Of a stretch of 64,000 nt of DNA, positions 27,619-38,616 are shown in pieces. The stretch comes from Chitinophagaceae bacterium (GTDB lineage Bacteria > Bacteroidota > Bacteroidia > Chitinophagales > Chitinophagaceae). The position numbers and the translations under genes were made by a program. The notes under the pieces are model-generated. The model did no database searches. It saw nothing but the letters and a program-made list of their open reading frames with translations, and had not been told where the DNA came from. Where the stretch lies: NCBI GenBank assembly GCA_947459295.1, contig CANHCY010000003.1, positions 32,371 to 96,370 of the forward strand, read 5' to 3'. Every line of letters starts with the position of its first letter. Position 1 is the stretch's first letter.

Positions 27619-29064
27619 ATGTTGAATAAAAAAACATACGCGACCATAACTACTGAAAATGTGGATGCATTATTTGCGCTACCAGAAAAAGTATTGCAGT
27701 TTGGAACAGGCGTTTTGCTTCGTGGCTTACCTGATTACTTTATTGATAAGGCCAATAAACAAGGTTTGTTTAACGGAAGAGTTGTAGTGGTAAAGTCTAC
27801 AGATCAAGGAGGCACGGATGCTTATGGCGTACAAGACGGGTTGTATACCATACTTGAAAAAGGCATTGAAAACGGATCACCTATAGAGCGTACTACTATT
27901 AATGCATCTATTAGTAGGGTGGTGTCGGCAAAATCACAGTGGGATGAAGTTTTAAAATGTGCCGCTAGTAAGGATATGCAAGTGATTATTTCAAACACTA
28001 CCGAAGTGGGTATTAAACTTGTTCCATCCGATGCTACTGCTTCTTTTCCAGAGTCGTTTCCGGGTAAACTATTACATTTTTTGATGGAACGTTACCGTGT
28101 ATTTGGTGGTTCGGAAGATGCTGGCATGGTTATCATTCCAACCGAGCTTATTAGCGATAATGGGATTAAACTAAAAGAAATTGTATTAGAACTAGCAGGG
28201 TTAAAAGGGCTTGATGCTTCATTTATTAATTGGATAAATAATGCCAATGATTTTTGTAGTTCATTGGTTGATTGTATCGTGCCTGGTAAATTACCAGAAG
28301 CAGAAAAGAGTGCTTTTGAATCAAAAGCTGGATACACCGATAGTCTTGCCATTATGTCTGAACCTTACAGGCTCTGGGCAATCGAAACGGCAAGTGAAAA
28401 AACAGCAGCCATACTATCTTTTGCTGGTGCTGATGCCCGAGTTATTTTAGCCCCTAGCATTAATAAGTACAAAGAAATTAAATTGAGACTTTTAAATGCC
28501 ACGCACTCGCTTTGTTGCGGGGTGGCGCATTTAAGTGGTTTTGTAACCGTGCGAGACGCTTTAAAAGAAAGTACATTTAGGTCTTTTATTTCGGCAATGT
28601 TGCTAGAAGAAATTGTGCCACTTGTTGCTGATGGGGATATTTCATTAGAGGAAGCGAACGCTTTTGCACTACAAGTTATTGACCGTTTTACCAATCAGAG
28701 CATTGAACACTTATGGCTAAACATTTCTGTGCAATACACGTCTAAAATGCAAATGCGCGTAGTGCCTTTAGTAGAAAAATATATAGGACAAAATGGAAGT
28801 GCGCCTAAACTGATGTCTTTTGGGTTTGCTGCGTTTTTAGTATTTATGAAATCTAAAGAAGAGGCTCCTCAAAAGTATATGGGTACTTTTGCAGGCATCA
28901 ATTATGAAATTAAAGACGACAAGGCAGCAGAAATGTCGAGTGCTTGGGCTTCTAAAAATACATTTGTAGCATCGAAGGTTTTTAATGAAAAGGTTTTTGA
29001 TTTTGTGGATGCTATTGAAGCTAGTTCTGTAAAAGAAGTTTTGGCATTGGTAGTGAAAAAATAA
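27619..29064 (+). CDS. uxaB: Tagaturonate reductase (mannitol dehydrogenase family)
   Basis: LQFGTGVLLRGLPDYFIDKANKQGLFNGRVVVVKST; VISNTTEVGI; KLRLLNATHSLCCGVAHLSGF; position next to uxaA/uxaC. Confidence 0.92.
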   Translation: MLNKKTYATITTENVDALFALPEKVLQFGTGVLLRGLPDYFIDKANKQGLFNGRVVVVKSTDQGGTDAYGVQDGLYTILEKGIENGSPIERTTINASISRVVSAKSQWDEVLKCAASKDMQVIISNTTEVGIKLVPSDATASFPESFPGKLLHFLMERYRVFGGSEDAGMVIIPTELISDNGIKLKEIVLELAGLKGLDASFINWINNANDFCSSLVDCIVPGKLPEAEKSAFESKAGYTDSLAIMSEPYRLWAIETASEKTAAILSFAGADARVILAPSINKYKEIKLRLLNATHSLCCGVAHLSGFVTVRDALKESTFRSFISAMLLEEIVPLVADGDISLEEANAFALQVIDRFTNQSIEHLWLNISVQYTSKMQMRVVPLVEKYIGQNGSAPKLMSFGFAAFLVFMKSKEEAPQKYMGTFAGINYEIKDDKAAEMSSAWASKNTFVASKVFNEKVFDFVDAIEASSVKEVLALVVKK

Positions 29065-29068
29065 AGCA

Positions 29069-30721
29069 ATGATGAAAGAGAATTATAAAGTAATTAAAGT
29101 GCACCCTAGTGACAATGTGATTGTTGCGCTTGAAGATATTCCTGCTGGTGCTACTGTGGTGTATGAAAATGCGACCTACAAAATAGTGGAGGATGTTGCA
29201 GCTAAGCATAAGTTTTATCAGTCAAACATGGAAGCGGGTAGTTTGGTAACCATGTATGGCGTTTTGGTGGGAAAAGTACAAGTGCCGGTTAGTATGGGTA
29301 TGCGTATGACCACCACTAATTTGCATCACGCCGCAGAACCTTATGCATTTAGACCTTATAATTATAGCTGGACACCCCCAAATGTAGACGCCTATAAAAA
29401 CAAAACATTTTTAGGATACCACCGCCCCGATGGCAGGGTGGGCACTGCCAATTATTGGTTGTTTATACCAACTGTATTTTGTGAAAATAGAAATTTAGAT
29501 GTGATTCGTGAAGCGCTGCATAACGAGCTTGGCTACGCGGTAACACATAAGTACAAATCTTTTACAAAGCAGTTGTTACATGCGTATGAAGCGGGTAGTT
29601 CGATCCATGATTTTTCTCCAGCTTCATTAATGGCGGAGCCTAAAGAGAATCGTAAGTTTAAAAATATTGATGGCATTAAATTTTTAAATCATCAGGGTGG
29701 TTGTGGTGGAACCAGAGGAGACGCTGCTATATTAAGCAAGCTCCTTGCTGCCTACGCCGATCATCCAAATGTGGCAGGTATTACCGTTTTAAGTTTGGGT
29801 TGTCAAAATTTGCAGTTACAAGATTTAGAAAATGATATCAAGCTGCGCAATCCAACATTTGATAAGCCACTTTATATTTTTGAGCAACAACAATCTGTTA
29901 GTGAAGAAGATTTGATTTGCGAAGCCATCAAAAAAACATTTGAAGGACTTGTTGAGGCCAATAAAATGGAAAGACAACCTGCTGGTCTTGATAAATTAAC
30001 AGTAGGCGTTAAGTGTGGCGGTAGTGATGGATTTAGTGGTATTTCTGCAAATCCAGCCGTTGGCTATTGTAGTGATTTACTCGTTGCATTGGGCGCCAAA
30101 GTATTACTTGCTGAGTTTCCGGAACTCTGTGGGGTAGAACAAGAATTAATTGACCGTACCGTTAATCCGGATGCGGCACATAAGTTCATTGATCTTATGG
30201 GTGCATATAGTGCTGCTGCAATAGCGGCTAGTTCTGGTTTTCATATGAATCCATCTCCAGGAAATATTAAAGATGGATTAATTACCGATGCGATTAAGTC
30301 TGCGGGGGCGGCAAAAAAAGGAGGATCATCTCCAGTAGTAGACGTGTTAGATTATACAGAGCCTGCTACCAAGCCTGGTTTAAATTTAGTGTGTACACCG
30401 GGTAATGATGTAGAAGCTACAACAGGTAAAGCGGCAAGTGGCGCAACGCTAATTTTGTTTACCACAGGGCTTGGTACGCCAACCGGTAATCCAGTATGTC
30501 CTACAATTAAAGTGTCTACTAATGCTGCTTTAACGAAAAGAATGAATGACATCATTGATATTGATACGAGTCCAATTATTGCTGGTGAAAAAACGATTGC
30601 AGAAATGGGCGAATTAATATTGGACTATTGTATTAAAGCTGCTAGTGGTGAAATTACCCCTAAAGCAGTATTGTTAAATCAAGACGATTTTATTCCATGG
30701 AAACGTGGAGTGAGTTTATAA
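29069..30721 (+). CDS. uxaA: Altronate dehydratase (SAF domain + main domain)
   Basis: SAF-type N-terminus HPSDNVIVALEDIPAGATV; GYHRPDGRVGTANYWLFIPTVFCENRN; HQGGCGGTRGDA; KCGGSDGFSGISANPAVG; TTGLGTPTGNPVCPTIKVSTN. Confidence 0.94.
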   Translation: MMKENYKVIKVHPSDNVIVALEDIPAGATVVYENATYKIVEDVAAKHKFYQSNMEAGSLVTMYGVLVGKVQVPVSMGMRMTTTNLHHAAEPYAFRPYNYSWTPPNVDAYKNKTFLGYHRPDGRVGTANYWLFIPTVFCENRNLDVIREALHNELGYAVTHKYKSFTKQLLHAYEAGSSIHDFSPASLMAEPKENRKFKNIDGIKFLNHQGGCGGTRGDAAILSKLLAAYADHPNVAGITVLSLGCQNLQLQDLENDIKLRNPTFDKPLYIFEQQQSVSEEDLICEAIKKTFEGLVEANKMERQPAGLDKLTVGVKCGGSDGFSGISANPAVGYCSDLLVALGAKVLLAEFPELCGVEQELIDRTVNPDAAHKFIDLMGAYSAAAIAASSGFHMNPSPGNIKDGLITDAIKSAGAAKKGGSSPVVDVLDYTEPATKPGLNLVCTPGNDVEATTGKAASGATLILFTTGLGTPTGNPVCPTIKVSTNAALTKRMNDIIDIDTSPIIAGEKTIAEMGELILDYCIKAASGEITPKAVLLNQDDFIPWKRGVSL

Positions 30722-30737
30722 ATAAAAATTTGAAGAG

Positions 30738-32150
30738 ATGAGTAAGTTATTTATGGGTGAAGATTTTTTGTTGCAAACTAAAACAGCGCAGTTGTTGTAT
30801 GAGGAGTATGCAAAACAAATGCCAATTATCGATTACCATTGTCATTTGTCGCCACAACAAATTGCCGAAGATATTAAGTTCGAAAATTTAACGCAGGCCT
30901 GGTTATATGGCGATCATTATAAGTGGAGAGCCATGCGTACGAGTGGTGTAGATGAATCTTATTGCACGGGTAATAAATCCGATTATGAAAAATTTGAGAA
31001 GTGGGCTGCTACAGTACCTTATACCATGCGTAACCCGCTTTACCACTGGACACACTTAGAGTTAAAAAGATATTTTGGTATAGAAGAGATACTAAATCCT
31101 TCAACAGCAAAAGCGGTGTATGATAATGCCAGTGCGCAAATTCAAACGGATGCTTTTAGTATCAAAAATTTAATTCGAAAAATGAATGTAAAAGTCATTT
31201 GCACCACAGATGATCCTATCGATTCATTGGAATACCACAAAACGCTTGCTGAGAGTGATTTTGAAGTAAAAATAAAGCCTGCTTTTAGACCTGATAAGGC
31301 CATGGAAGTTTCAAGTGCGGCTCATTTTACAGCGTATGTTAAAAAATTAGAAGCTGTTACCAATTTGTCGGTTTCTTCATTTGAAGATTATTTATTTGCA
31401 CTTCAAAATAGACATGACTTTTTTGCATCAATGGGATGTTCTGTAAGTGATCATGGATTAGAAGAAATTTATGTAGAAGATTTTACAGGTCAAGAAATTG
31501 AAGCCATCTTTACAAAAGTATATGGCGGCAAAGATTTAAGCCTGATTGAGCAGCGCAAATTTAAAAGCTGCATGTTACTTCACTTTGCAGAATGGGATTG
31601 GGAAAAAGGCTGGGTGCAACAATATCACCTTGGTGCACTTCGCAATAACAATTCCCGCATGCTTTCTAAATTAGGTCCGGACACTGGATGGGATAGTATT
31701 GGAGATTTTTCGCAAGCAGCAGCGCTTTCTAAATTTTTAAATAAACTAGATAGTGAAGATAAATTAGCTAAAACCATCATTTACAATTTGAATCCTGCAG
31801 ACAATGAGCTGATGGCTTCCATGATTGGTAATTTTAATGATGGATCGGTAGCAGGTAAAATTCAGTTTGGAAGTGGCTGGTGGTTTTTAGATCAAAAAGA
31901 TGGCATCATTAAACAGTTAAATGCCCTTAGTAATATGGGTCTAGTTAGCAGGTTTGTAGGCATGCTCACCGATTCTAGAAGTTTTTTATCTTTTCCAAGA
32001 CACGAATATTTTAGACGCATCTTGTGTAATTTGTTTGGCGACGAAATTGAAAATGGTGAATTGCCTAACGATACAAAATGGGTAGGTCAAATTATTCAGG
32101 ATATCTGTTACAACAATGCCAATACCTATTTTGGCTGGAATGACAAATAA
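30738..32150 (+). CDS. uxaC: Glucuronate/galacturonate isomerase
   Basis: IDYHCHLSPQQIAEDIKFENLTQAWLYGDHYKWRAMR; VICTTDDPIDSLEYH; GWVQQYHLGALRNNNSRM; VGMLTDSRSFLSFPRHEYFRRILCNLFG. Confidence 0.96.
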   Translation: MSKLFMGEDFLLQTKTAQLLYEEYAKQMPIIDYHCHLSPQQIAEDIKFENLTQAWLYGDHYKWRAMRTSGVDESYCTGNKSDYEKFEKWAATVPYTMRNPLYHWTHLELKRYFGIEEILNPSTAKAVYDNASAQIQTDAFSIKNLIRKMNVKVICTTDDPIDSLEYHKTLAESDFEVKIKPAFRPDKAMEVSSAAHFTAYVKKLEAVTNLSVSSFEDYLFALQNRHDFFASMGCSVSDHGLEEIYVEDFTGQEIEAIFTKVYGGKDLSLIEQRKFKSCMLLHFAEWDWEKGWVQQYHLGALRNNNSRMLSKLGPDTGWDSIGDFSQAAALSKFLNKLDSEDKLAKTIIYNLNPADNELMASMIGNFNDGSVAGKIQFGSGWWFLDQKDGIIKQLNALSNMGLVSRFVGMLTDSRSFLSFPRHEYFRRILCNLFGDEIENGELPNDTKWVGQIIQDICYNNANTYFGWNDK

Positions 32151-32207
32151 TCTACTTTTTTATTTCATTTCATATTATCTTGTAAATCAAACGGGTAAGA
32201 AATAAGT

Positions 32208-33218
32208 ATGAAAAAAGTATTTTGTTTTGGGGAAATTTTACTTCGAATGTCACCCGTATTAGATCAGGGCTGGATTAACAGTGCTTCTATGCCGGTGCAT
32301 TTAGGTGGCGCAGAACTCAATGTAGCAAAGGCTTTGGCTGGATGGCAGCAACCCGTTACGTATATGTCTGCAATGCCAGACAATTATTTATCTAAAGAAA
32401 TTGCAGCGTCAATTGCTGCTAGTCATATTGGCGTAGAAGCCATGCAATATTGTGGCGACCGTATAGGTATTTACTTTTTACCACAAGGGGCCGATTTAAA
32501 AAATGCCGGTGTTATTTACGACCGTGCACATGCTTCATTTTCAACAGCTTTATTCCCGGGAAAAATAAATTGGGATGTATTACTGGAAGGTTCTGATTGG
32601 TTTCATTTTAGTGCCATTAGTCCGGCATTAACAGAACAAGCTGCCGAACTTTGTTTGGATGCATTAAAAGCTGCAAAGCGTTTAGGTCTTACCATTTCTG
32701 TAGATTTAAATTACCGCGCTAAACTTTGGAAATATGGCAAGCAGCCTGCAGAGGTAATGCCAGAACTTGTTGCTTACGCCGATGTAATTATGGGTAATAT
32801 CTGGAGCGCTAGAGATCTCCTGGGCATTCATGTTCCAGCTGCTGCAGAAAGTGCTACTAGCAAAGAAGCGTTCGCTGCATGTGCTAAGGAAACGGCTGCT
32901 GTACTATTTGCACAAAACACGTCTTGCAAAGTGGTAGCCAATACCTTTAGATTTACACCAGAAGGCGCGGGCGTGCATTATTATGCGGCACTTGATACAA
33001 GAGAGGAGCAGGTGGTATCTGTTAGTTTTGATGCAAATTCAGTAATAGATAAAGTGGGTAGTGGAGACAGTTTTATGGCAGGACTTATATATGGCATTCA
33101 TAATGGACATGTACATCAGGAAACGATAAATTATGCAGCGTCGGCAGCTTTTGGTAAATTGCAAGAACTGGGGGATAGTACCAAACAAACCGTTAGTCAA
33201 ATTAAATCAAGGTATTAA
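32208..33218 (+). CDS. kdgK: 2-dehydro-3-deoxygluconokinase (PfkB family)
   Basis: FCFGEILLRMSP, HLGGAELNVAKALAGW, VSVDLNYRAKLWK, KVGSGDSFMAGLIYG; operon context. Confidence 0.93.
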   Translation: MKKVFCFGEILLRMSPVLDQGWINSASMPVHLGGAELNVAKALAGWQQPVTYMSAMPDNYLSKEIAASIAASHIGVEAMQYCGDRIGIYFLPQGADLKNAGVIYDRAHASFSTALFPGKINWDVLLEGSDWFHFSAISPALTEQAAELCLDALKAAKRLGLTISVDLNYRAKLWKYGKQPAEVMPELVAYADVIMGNIWSARDLLGIHVPAAAESATSKEAFAACAKETAAVLFAQNTSCKVVANTFRFTPEGAGVHYYAALDTREEQVVSVSFDANSVIDKVGSGDSFMAGLIYGIHNGHVHQETINYAASAAFGKLQELGDSTKQTVSQIKSRY

Positions 33219-33875
33219 ATGGAAAGAGAAGCCGCTTTAATCAATCAAATAAAAAATGAAGGCATGTTGCCTTTGTTTTATCATGATGACGTTACTGTTT
33301 GTGAAAATGTGCTTCAAGCGCTATACAATGGTGGCGTTAGATGTGTCGAATTTACCAATAGGGGCGTGCACGCGCTTCCAAATTTTAAGCATTTGGTTTC
33401 CTTGAAATCTACAATGCCTGGTTTGATACTTGGTATTGGTACCATTAAAACACCACAAGACGCTACTGCATTTATTGAAGCTGGTGCCGATTTTTTAATC
33501 AGTCCTTGTTTTGATGCCAGTGTTGCAGATGTTGCATACATGCACAAAGTGCTATGGATACCAGGTTGTATGACCCCCACAGAAATTCATGTGGCGCAAA
33601 AATCTGGCGCTACACTTGTAAAATTATTTCCAGGTAATGTATTAGGCCCTGGTTTTGTGGAAGCCATTAAATCATTATTTACAGGGGTTGACTTTATAGT
33701 AACAGGGGGCGTTGAACCAACCGAGCAAAATATTGGTGCCTGGTTTAAAGCAGGTGTATCAGGCGTAGGGCTTGGAAGTAAACTGATTACCAAAGATGTT
33801 TTGGCGAATAAGAATTATAAGCAATTAGAAACTCAAACAACACAACTTGTACAGCTCATAAAAAAAGTACAATAG
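33219..33875 (+). CDS. kdgA: 2-dehydro-3-deoxy-phosphogluconate aldolase
   Basis: GVRCVEFTNRG, LGIGTIKTPQDATAFIEAGADFLISP, PGCMTPTE, VKLFPGNVLGPGFVEAIK, IVTGGVEPTEQNIGAWFKAGVSGVGLGS. Confidence 0.94.
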   Translation: MEREAALINQIKNEGMLPLFYHDDVTVCENVLQALYNGGVRCVEFTNRGVHALPNFKHLVSLKSTMPGLILGIGTIKTPQDATAFIEAGADFLISPCFDASVADVAYMHKVLWIPGCMTPTEIHVAQKSGATLVKLFPGNVLGPGFVEAIKSLFTGVDFIVTGGVEPTEQNIGAWFKAGVSGVGLGSKLITKDVLANKNYKQLETQTTQLVQLIKKVQ

Positions 33876-33897
33876 TTAAGATTTAAAGTATACCCAT

Positions 33898-35211
33898 ATG
33901 GAACAAAATATTGGACGTTACCGCTGGACTATTTGTAGTTTAGTTTTTTTCGCAACAACTATTAACTATTTAGACAGAGCGGTTATTAGTTTATTAAAAT
34001 CTACACTTACTACCGAGTTAAAATGGGATGATGGCGATTACACCAATGTAGAAATCGCTTTTAAAGTATCTTATGCCATAGGATTATTATTAGCTGGAAG
34101 ATTTATTGATACAGTAGGTACTAAAAAAGGGTACGCATGGGCAACCGGGCTTTGGAGTGTTGCTGCTGTTTTACATGCGGCTGCTAAAAGTGTATTTGGT
34201 TTTTCTGTGGCACGTGCCGCATTAGGTGTTACCGAAGCTGGTAATTTTCCGGCTGCCATTAAAACAGTGGCAGAATGGTTCCCACGCAAAGAGCGTGCTT
34301 TAGCCACTGGACTTTTTAATTCTGGTGCAAATATTGGAGCCATTGTTGCGCCATTAACCGTTCCATTTATTGCTGCAGCTTATGGTTGGCAGTGGGCATT
34401 TATTGCAACTGGTTTACTTGGATTTATTTGGTTAATTTTTTGGAATAAACATTATTACAAGCCATCGGAGCATCCTAAATTATCTGCTTCAGAACTTGCT
34501 TATATTAATAGTGATGCCGATGCTACCCCAGAAGGTGATGCACTTCAATCAAAGCCTTTTGGTTGGGCATCTTTATTAAAGTACAAACAAACATGGGCTT
34601 TTGCAATAGGTAAGTTGTTAACCGATCCCATTTGGTGGTTTTATCTTTTCTGGTTACCTGATTTTTTAGAAAGTCAATACCATATTAAAGGAACTGCGAT
34701 TGCACTTCCAGTAGCTGCCGTATATACGATGTCTGCGGTGGGAAGTATTTTTGGCGGATGGCTCCCTATGTATTTTATTAAAAAGAACTGGCCTGTTTTT
34801 AAAGCCCGTAAATCATCTATGTTGCTTTATGCGTTTTTAGTATTGCCTATTTTATTTGCACAAGTACTAGGTGGTATAAATATGTGGTTGGCTGTTTTTG
34901 TAATTGGAATTGCCGCTTCAGCGCATCAGGCTTGGAGTGCTAATATATTTACGACGGTAAGTGACATGTTCCCTAAACGTGCGGTAGGCTCTGTAACTGG
35001 CATTGGTGGTATGTTTGGAGCTATTGGCGGCATTTTATTATCAATGGCAGTGCAAAAGAATTTGTTTGTGCATTACCGTTCTATAGGTCAAATTGAAACG
35101 GCTTATTATATCATGTTTATTGTATGCGGCTCGGCTTATTTATTAGCTTGGCTAATCATGCATTTACTCGTGCCTAAAGTAAACGTAATTGCTGCCGAAG
35201 ATTTAGAATAA
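33898..35211 (+). CDS. MFS hexuronate transporter (ExuT-like)
   Basis: NYLDRAVISLL, ARAALGVTEAGNFPAAIKTVAEWFPRKERALATGLFNSGANIGAIV, DPIWWFYLFWLPDFL. Confidence 0.9.
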   Translation: MEQNIGRYRWTICSLVFFATTINYLDRAVISLLKSTLTTELKWDDGDYTNVEIAFKVSYAIGLLLAGRFIDTVGTKKGYAWATGLWSVAAVLHAAAKSVFGFSVARAALGVTEAGNFPAAIKTVAEWFPRKERALATGLFNSGANIGAIVAPLTVPFIAAAYGWQWAFIATGLLGFIWLIFWNKHYYKPSEHPKLSASELAYINSDADATPEGDALQSKPFGWASLLKYKQTWAFAIGKLLTDPIWWFYLFWLPDFLESQYHIKGTAIALPVAAVYTMSAVGSIFGGWLPMYFIKKNWPVFKARKSSMLLYAFLVLPILFAQVLGGINMWLAVFVIGIAASAHQAWSANIFTTVSDMFPKRAVGSVTGIGGMFGAIGGILLSMAVQKNLFVHYRSIGQIETAYYIMFIVCGSAYLLAWLIMHLLVPKVNVIAAEDLE

Positions 35212-35220
35212 TAATTGATT

Positions 35221-36402
35221 ATGCAAGAGCAACCCAAAATGATTCAAACCATGCGCTGGTATGGTCCTAACGATCCTGTTGGTTTATGGGATATACGTCA
35301 AGCTGGTTGCACGGGTGTAGTTTCTGCACTGCATCAAATTCCAAATGGTGAAGTGTGGAGTGTTGATGCTATTCAGGAGCGCATTCAAATCATTGAAGCT
35401 GCCGGACTTACCTGGGATGTTGTTGAAAGTGTGCCGGTGCATGAAGCGATTAAAACCCAAACAGCTGGGTTTGAAAAATACATTGCCCACTATAAGCAAA
35501 CTATACAAAATTTAAGTAGCTGCGGCATTAAAATTGTGACCTATAATTTTATGCCTGTGATGGATTGGACGCGTACCAATTTAAAGCACGAAATGCCAGA
35601 TAAATCTTTGGCGCTACTCTATGAAAAGGCAGCCGTTGCCGCATTTGATGTATATATTTTAGAAAGAAAAAATGCAGCTAGTGATTATACGGCTATTGAA
35701 TTGGAGCAAGCAAAACAGCGTTTTAATCAAATGACTGACGCTCAAAAATTAGAACTCCAGCACAATATGATTAAGGGGCTTCCGGGTAGTGAAGAAAGTT
35801 TTACGATGGAAGCATTTAGAAATGCACTTGCCGCATATGATCATATCGACGCTGCAAAACTAAGGTCACATCTTATTTATTTTTTAGATCAAATTATTCC
35901 TGTTGCTGAGTCTTGTGGCGTAAAAATGGTGATTCACCCAGACGATCCACCGTATTCTATTTTAGGATTGCCAAGGGTGGTAAGCACCGCTGCAGACATT
36001 CAGGCATTATTTGATGCGGTACCATCTATGTCTAATGGGCTTTGTTTTTGCACGGGATCATTTGGTGTAAGACCCGATAATAATTTGCCTGGCATGGTTA
36101 GCAATTTTGGTGAACGCATTAATTTTATTCATTTGCGTAGTACCAAACGAAATGACGATGGCGACTTTTTTGAAGACAATCATTTAGAAGGCGACGTAGA
36201 TATGTACCGGGTGGTCAAAGAAATTATTGAAGTGATGCGTAAGCGAAACCTTTCAATTCCAATGAGACCCGATCATGGACATCAAATGTTAGATGATTTG
36301 AAAAAAACAACCAACCCAGGTTATTCTGCTATTGGAAGATTACGTGGCCTTGCAGAGTTAAGAGGGTTAGAAATGGGGATTATTAAGAGTTTGTATTATT
36401 GA
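35221..36402 (+). CDS. uxuA: Mannonate dehydratase
   Basis: [88 protein letters not shown]. Confidence 0.95.
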   Translation: MQEQPKMIQTMRWYGPNDPVGLWDIRQAGCTGVVSALHQIPNGEVWSVDAIQERIQIIEAAGLTWDVVESVPVHEAIKTQTAGFEKYIAHYKQTIQNLSSCGIKIVTYNFMPVMDWTRTNLKHEMPDKSLALLYEKAAVAAFDVYILERKNAASDYTAIELEQAKQRFNQMTDAQKLELQHNMIKGLPGSEESFTMEAFRNALAAYDHIDAAKLRSHLIYFLDQIIPVAESCGVKMVIHPDDPPYSILGLPRVVSTAADIQALFDAVPSMSNGLCFCTGSFGVRPDNNLPGMVSNFGERINFIHLRSTKRNDDGDFFEDNHLEGDVDMYRVVKEIIEVMRKRNLSIPMRPDHGHQMLDDLKKTTNPGYSAIGRLRGLAELRGLEMGIIKSLYY

Positions 36403-38610
36403 TATTCCTTTTTGCGCTGTATATTTTCCTGTAACTATTTTTTTGTTTTGAATATGGATTTTAAAATCCAGGTTCCAATTTTTTGGCCATGCGGCTAGCC
36501 ATTGTGTTTGATTTATTTCAGATTGCACAAGCATGTTTTGAAGTGCACGCATATTAACGGTTCCATGGTCCTGATCCGGTACCCAGTCGTAATTGGGTCC
36601 CCAAAATGCAGGGAACCGGCTACCAATATGTTTTGTGGTAAAATTATGAACCACCATTTTTTTAGCCTCATCTGTTAAGCCTAAATAAGCTGCAAAAATG
36701 GGATCCTGTTGCCAGCCGCTAAAATCATTATTGGCTTTATGATTCCAAGCTGTAATCGCTTCTTCAATTTTTGGCTTACCAACCCCTCGTAAACGGTAAG
36801 GGAAAACGGCGTATAGTTCTGGTTTTTCTACATTGGTTCGGGGTCCTAGGTTATACCCAGCAGCGAGTGCCGTTTGCCCTTTAATGGTTTGCGTTGGTAA
36901 AGGTGGCAGCTTCGAATATAAAGCTTGAGCTTTTTTTATAAAGCCAGGATCATCAATTATATTTTTATATGCGGTTATTTTTTCAAGTACCGTTGTAAGT
37001 CCTGCAATTTCTGGTAGTGGATTAATAACGCCTTCAAAATATGACTCTAATGCTTGTGCAGGTTGAATATTAATATGGTTTGTGCTGTCTTTTTTATAGT
37101 GTGCATTGTAAAATAAAACGGTCTCTTTTATGAATGGAAGATGCTCTTTTACAAAAGTGGTTTTATTATTTGTGAACTCATAGTAATCAATCATGAGTTT
37201 CGATAATTCCAAACTGCCTTCCCATAAATAACGGATATACATATTTTCAGAAACGCCATCTGCTAATTTTTTTCTATCCCATCCGTAATTGTCATTGGTA
37301 TAAGTACCCCAGGGTGTCATGGTTTCCGGAAAGTAAGCGCCTTCGTGTTTAAAATATTTTTGTGTTCTATATTTTGCTAGTGGCAGCGCATCGGTATACA
37401 TTTTAAAGAGTGGCTTTATGAGTTCAAAATCTCCGCTATATAACATCGAATAATAGGGGAGTCTTGTATTTTGAAACCAATAATTAGCGCCCCAGTCTCT
37501 AAAGTCGGCGTCATAACCTGTTAGGTTTCTTTTGCCCATACTTTCATCAACGTCCACGGTAAAAATGGATCCATTAAATTTAATAGGAAGGCCTCCTCTG
37601 CCAGCACAGGCATTCATGTAGCGCTGTAGTTGATAACCTTGAGTAATAGCAAAGGTTTCATTTTTTGTTTGTAGGCTAATATCTCCAGGCGTAACAATCA
37701 TGTAATGGGCATTCCAAAATTTCGCCCACCAATTTTTATGCGCATTGAATCTTTGGGAAGCAGGCCTGTCACTCGTTTTTTTATGAAGCGCTAGGGCAGC
37801 TTGTTTCCATTCTAAAATATTAGCTGTTTGCTTTTTAAGCACGGTAATATTTATTTCAAATTCCTTATTTGATTTGCTACTAACTATTTCATTGGCACTA
37901 ACAACGGCCCCAAAGTTTTGATATAAGAGCGGATCTTTGCCAATTTCATTAAACTTTGAGAGGTTTTGGTTGTCTAAGGTAGACTGCCAAATGGATGATT
38001 TATTTTGGTGCACCCAAATAAGCTTATTCCCGTTTTCAAGTATCGTATCTCTTTCTCTCAATAGCGGAAAAGGCGCACCCATCATTCCGTAGGCACTTCT
38101 TTTTTCTCCCCCTTGCAAAGTGTCCATTTTATTACGCCACATTAAATTTTTAATGGTTAAAGCAACATTAGTGCTTGCTTTTCCGGTTATGGTAATGGCT
38201 GGGTTGTTGGCATCTGCAAAAATGGTAATGGATATACTTTGTTTTTTTGAATTGGTGGCATTTATAATAATGCTGCCGGTTTGTATATCGAGTGTTTGGG
38301 AAAATGTTGCGCCATCAAGTATTGACGGGCTGGTACTAATGGATATTTTTCCAATTTTTAATAGACGGCCAATTTCGGAGAAGGCGTCTGTTTTTGAAAT
38401 ATACAATTGTAATTGTCCGCTGCTATCCACCCATACATTGGCGCCAATGTCGCCATTGCCAATGGGCATGGATCCAGATGGTCCACTACTTTGTGAAGCC
38501 CACGCTACGTTGTATGGCGCAAGTTTCACTTGCGCCATACAAGGCCTAAAAAAAATCCCCAGCACCACAATGGCTACGCACAATTCACCAACTAAATTTT
38601 CTTTTCGCAT
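36367..38610 (-). CDS. DUF5703-type, GH95-like (alpha/alpha)6 glycosidase candidate
   Basis: Signal peptide; GH95-like N-domain ([43 protein letters not shown]) and barrel-like [49 protein letters not shown] at 38610 preferred over TTG at 38616. 36-bp convergent overlap with uxuA. Confidence 0.75.
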   Translation of the reverse strand: MRKENLVGELCVAIVVLGIFFRPCMAQVKLAPYNVAWASQSSGPSGSMPIGNGDIGANVWVDSSGQLQLYISKTDAFSEIGRLLKIGKISISTSPSILDGATFSQTLDIQTGSIIINATNSKKQSISITIFADANNPAITITGKASTNVALTIKNLMWRNKMDTLQGGEKRSAYGMMGAPFPLLRERDTILENGNKLIWVHQNKSSIWQSTLDNQNLSKFNEIGKDPLLYQNFGAVVSANEIVSSKSNKEFEINITVLKKQTANILEWKQAALALHKKTSDRPASQRFNAHKNWWAKFWNAHYMIVTPGDISLQTKNETFAITQGYQLQRYMNACAGRGGLPIKFNGSIFTVDVDESMGKRNLTGYDADFRDWGANYWFQNTRLPYYSMLYSGDFELIKPLFKMYTDALPLAKYRTQKYFKHEGAYFPETMTPWGTYTNDNYGWDRKKLADGVSENMYIRYLWEGSLELSKLMIDYYEFTNNKTTFVKEHLPFIKETVLFYNAHYKKDSTNHINIQPAQALESYFEGVINPLPEIAGLTTVLEKITAYKNIIDDPGFIKKAQALYSKLPPLPTQTIKGQTALAAGYNLGPRTNVEKPELYAVFPYRLRGVGKPKIEEAITAWNHKANNDFSGWQQDPIFAAYLGLTDEAKKMVVHNFTTKHIGSRFPAFWGPNYDWVPDQDHGTVNMRALQNMLVQSEINQTQWLAAWPKNWNLDFKIHIQNKKIVTGKYTAQKGISIIQTLNNPHF

Positions 38611-38616
38611 ATCCAA

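Noticed and set aside
32151-32207. Bacteroidota-type promoter (TTG / TAnnTTTG) upstream of kdgK and in other intergenic gaps
   Set aside because: Candidate boxes match only partially; not strong enough to report as promoters.
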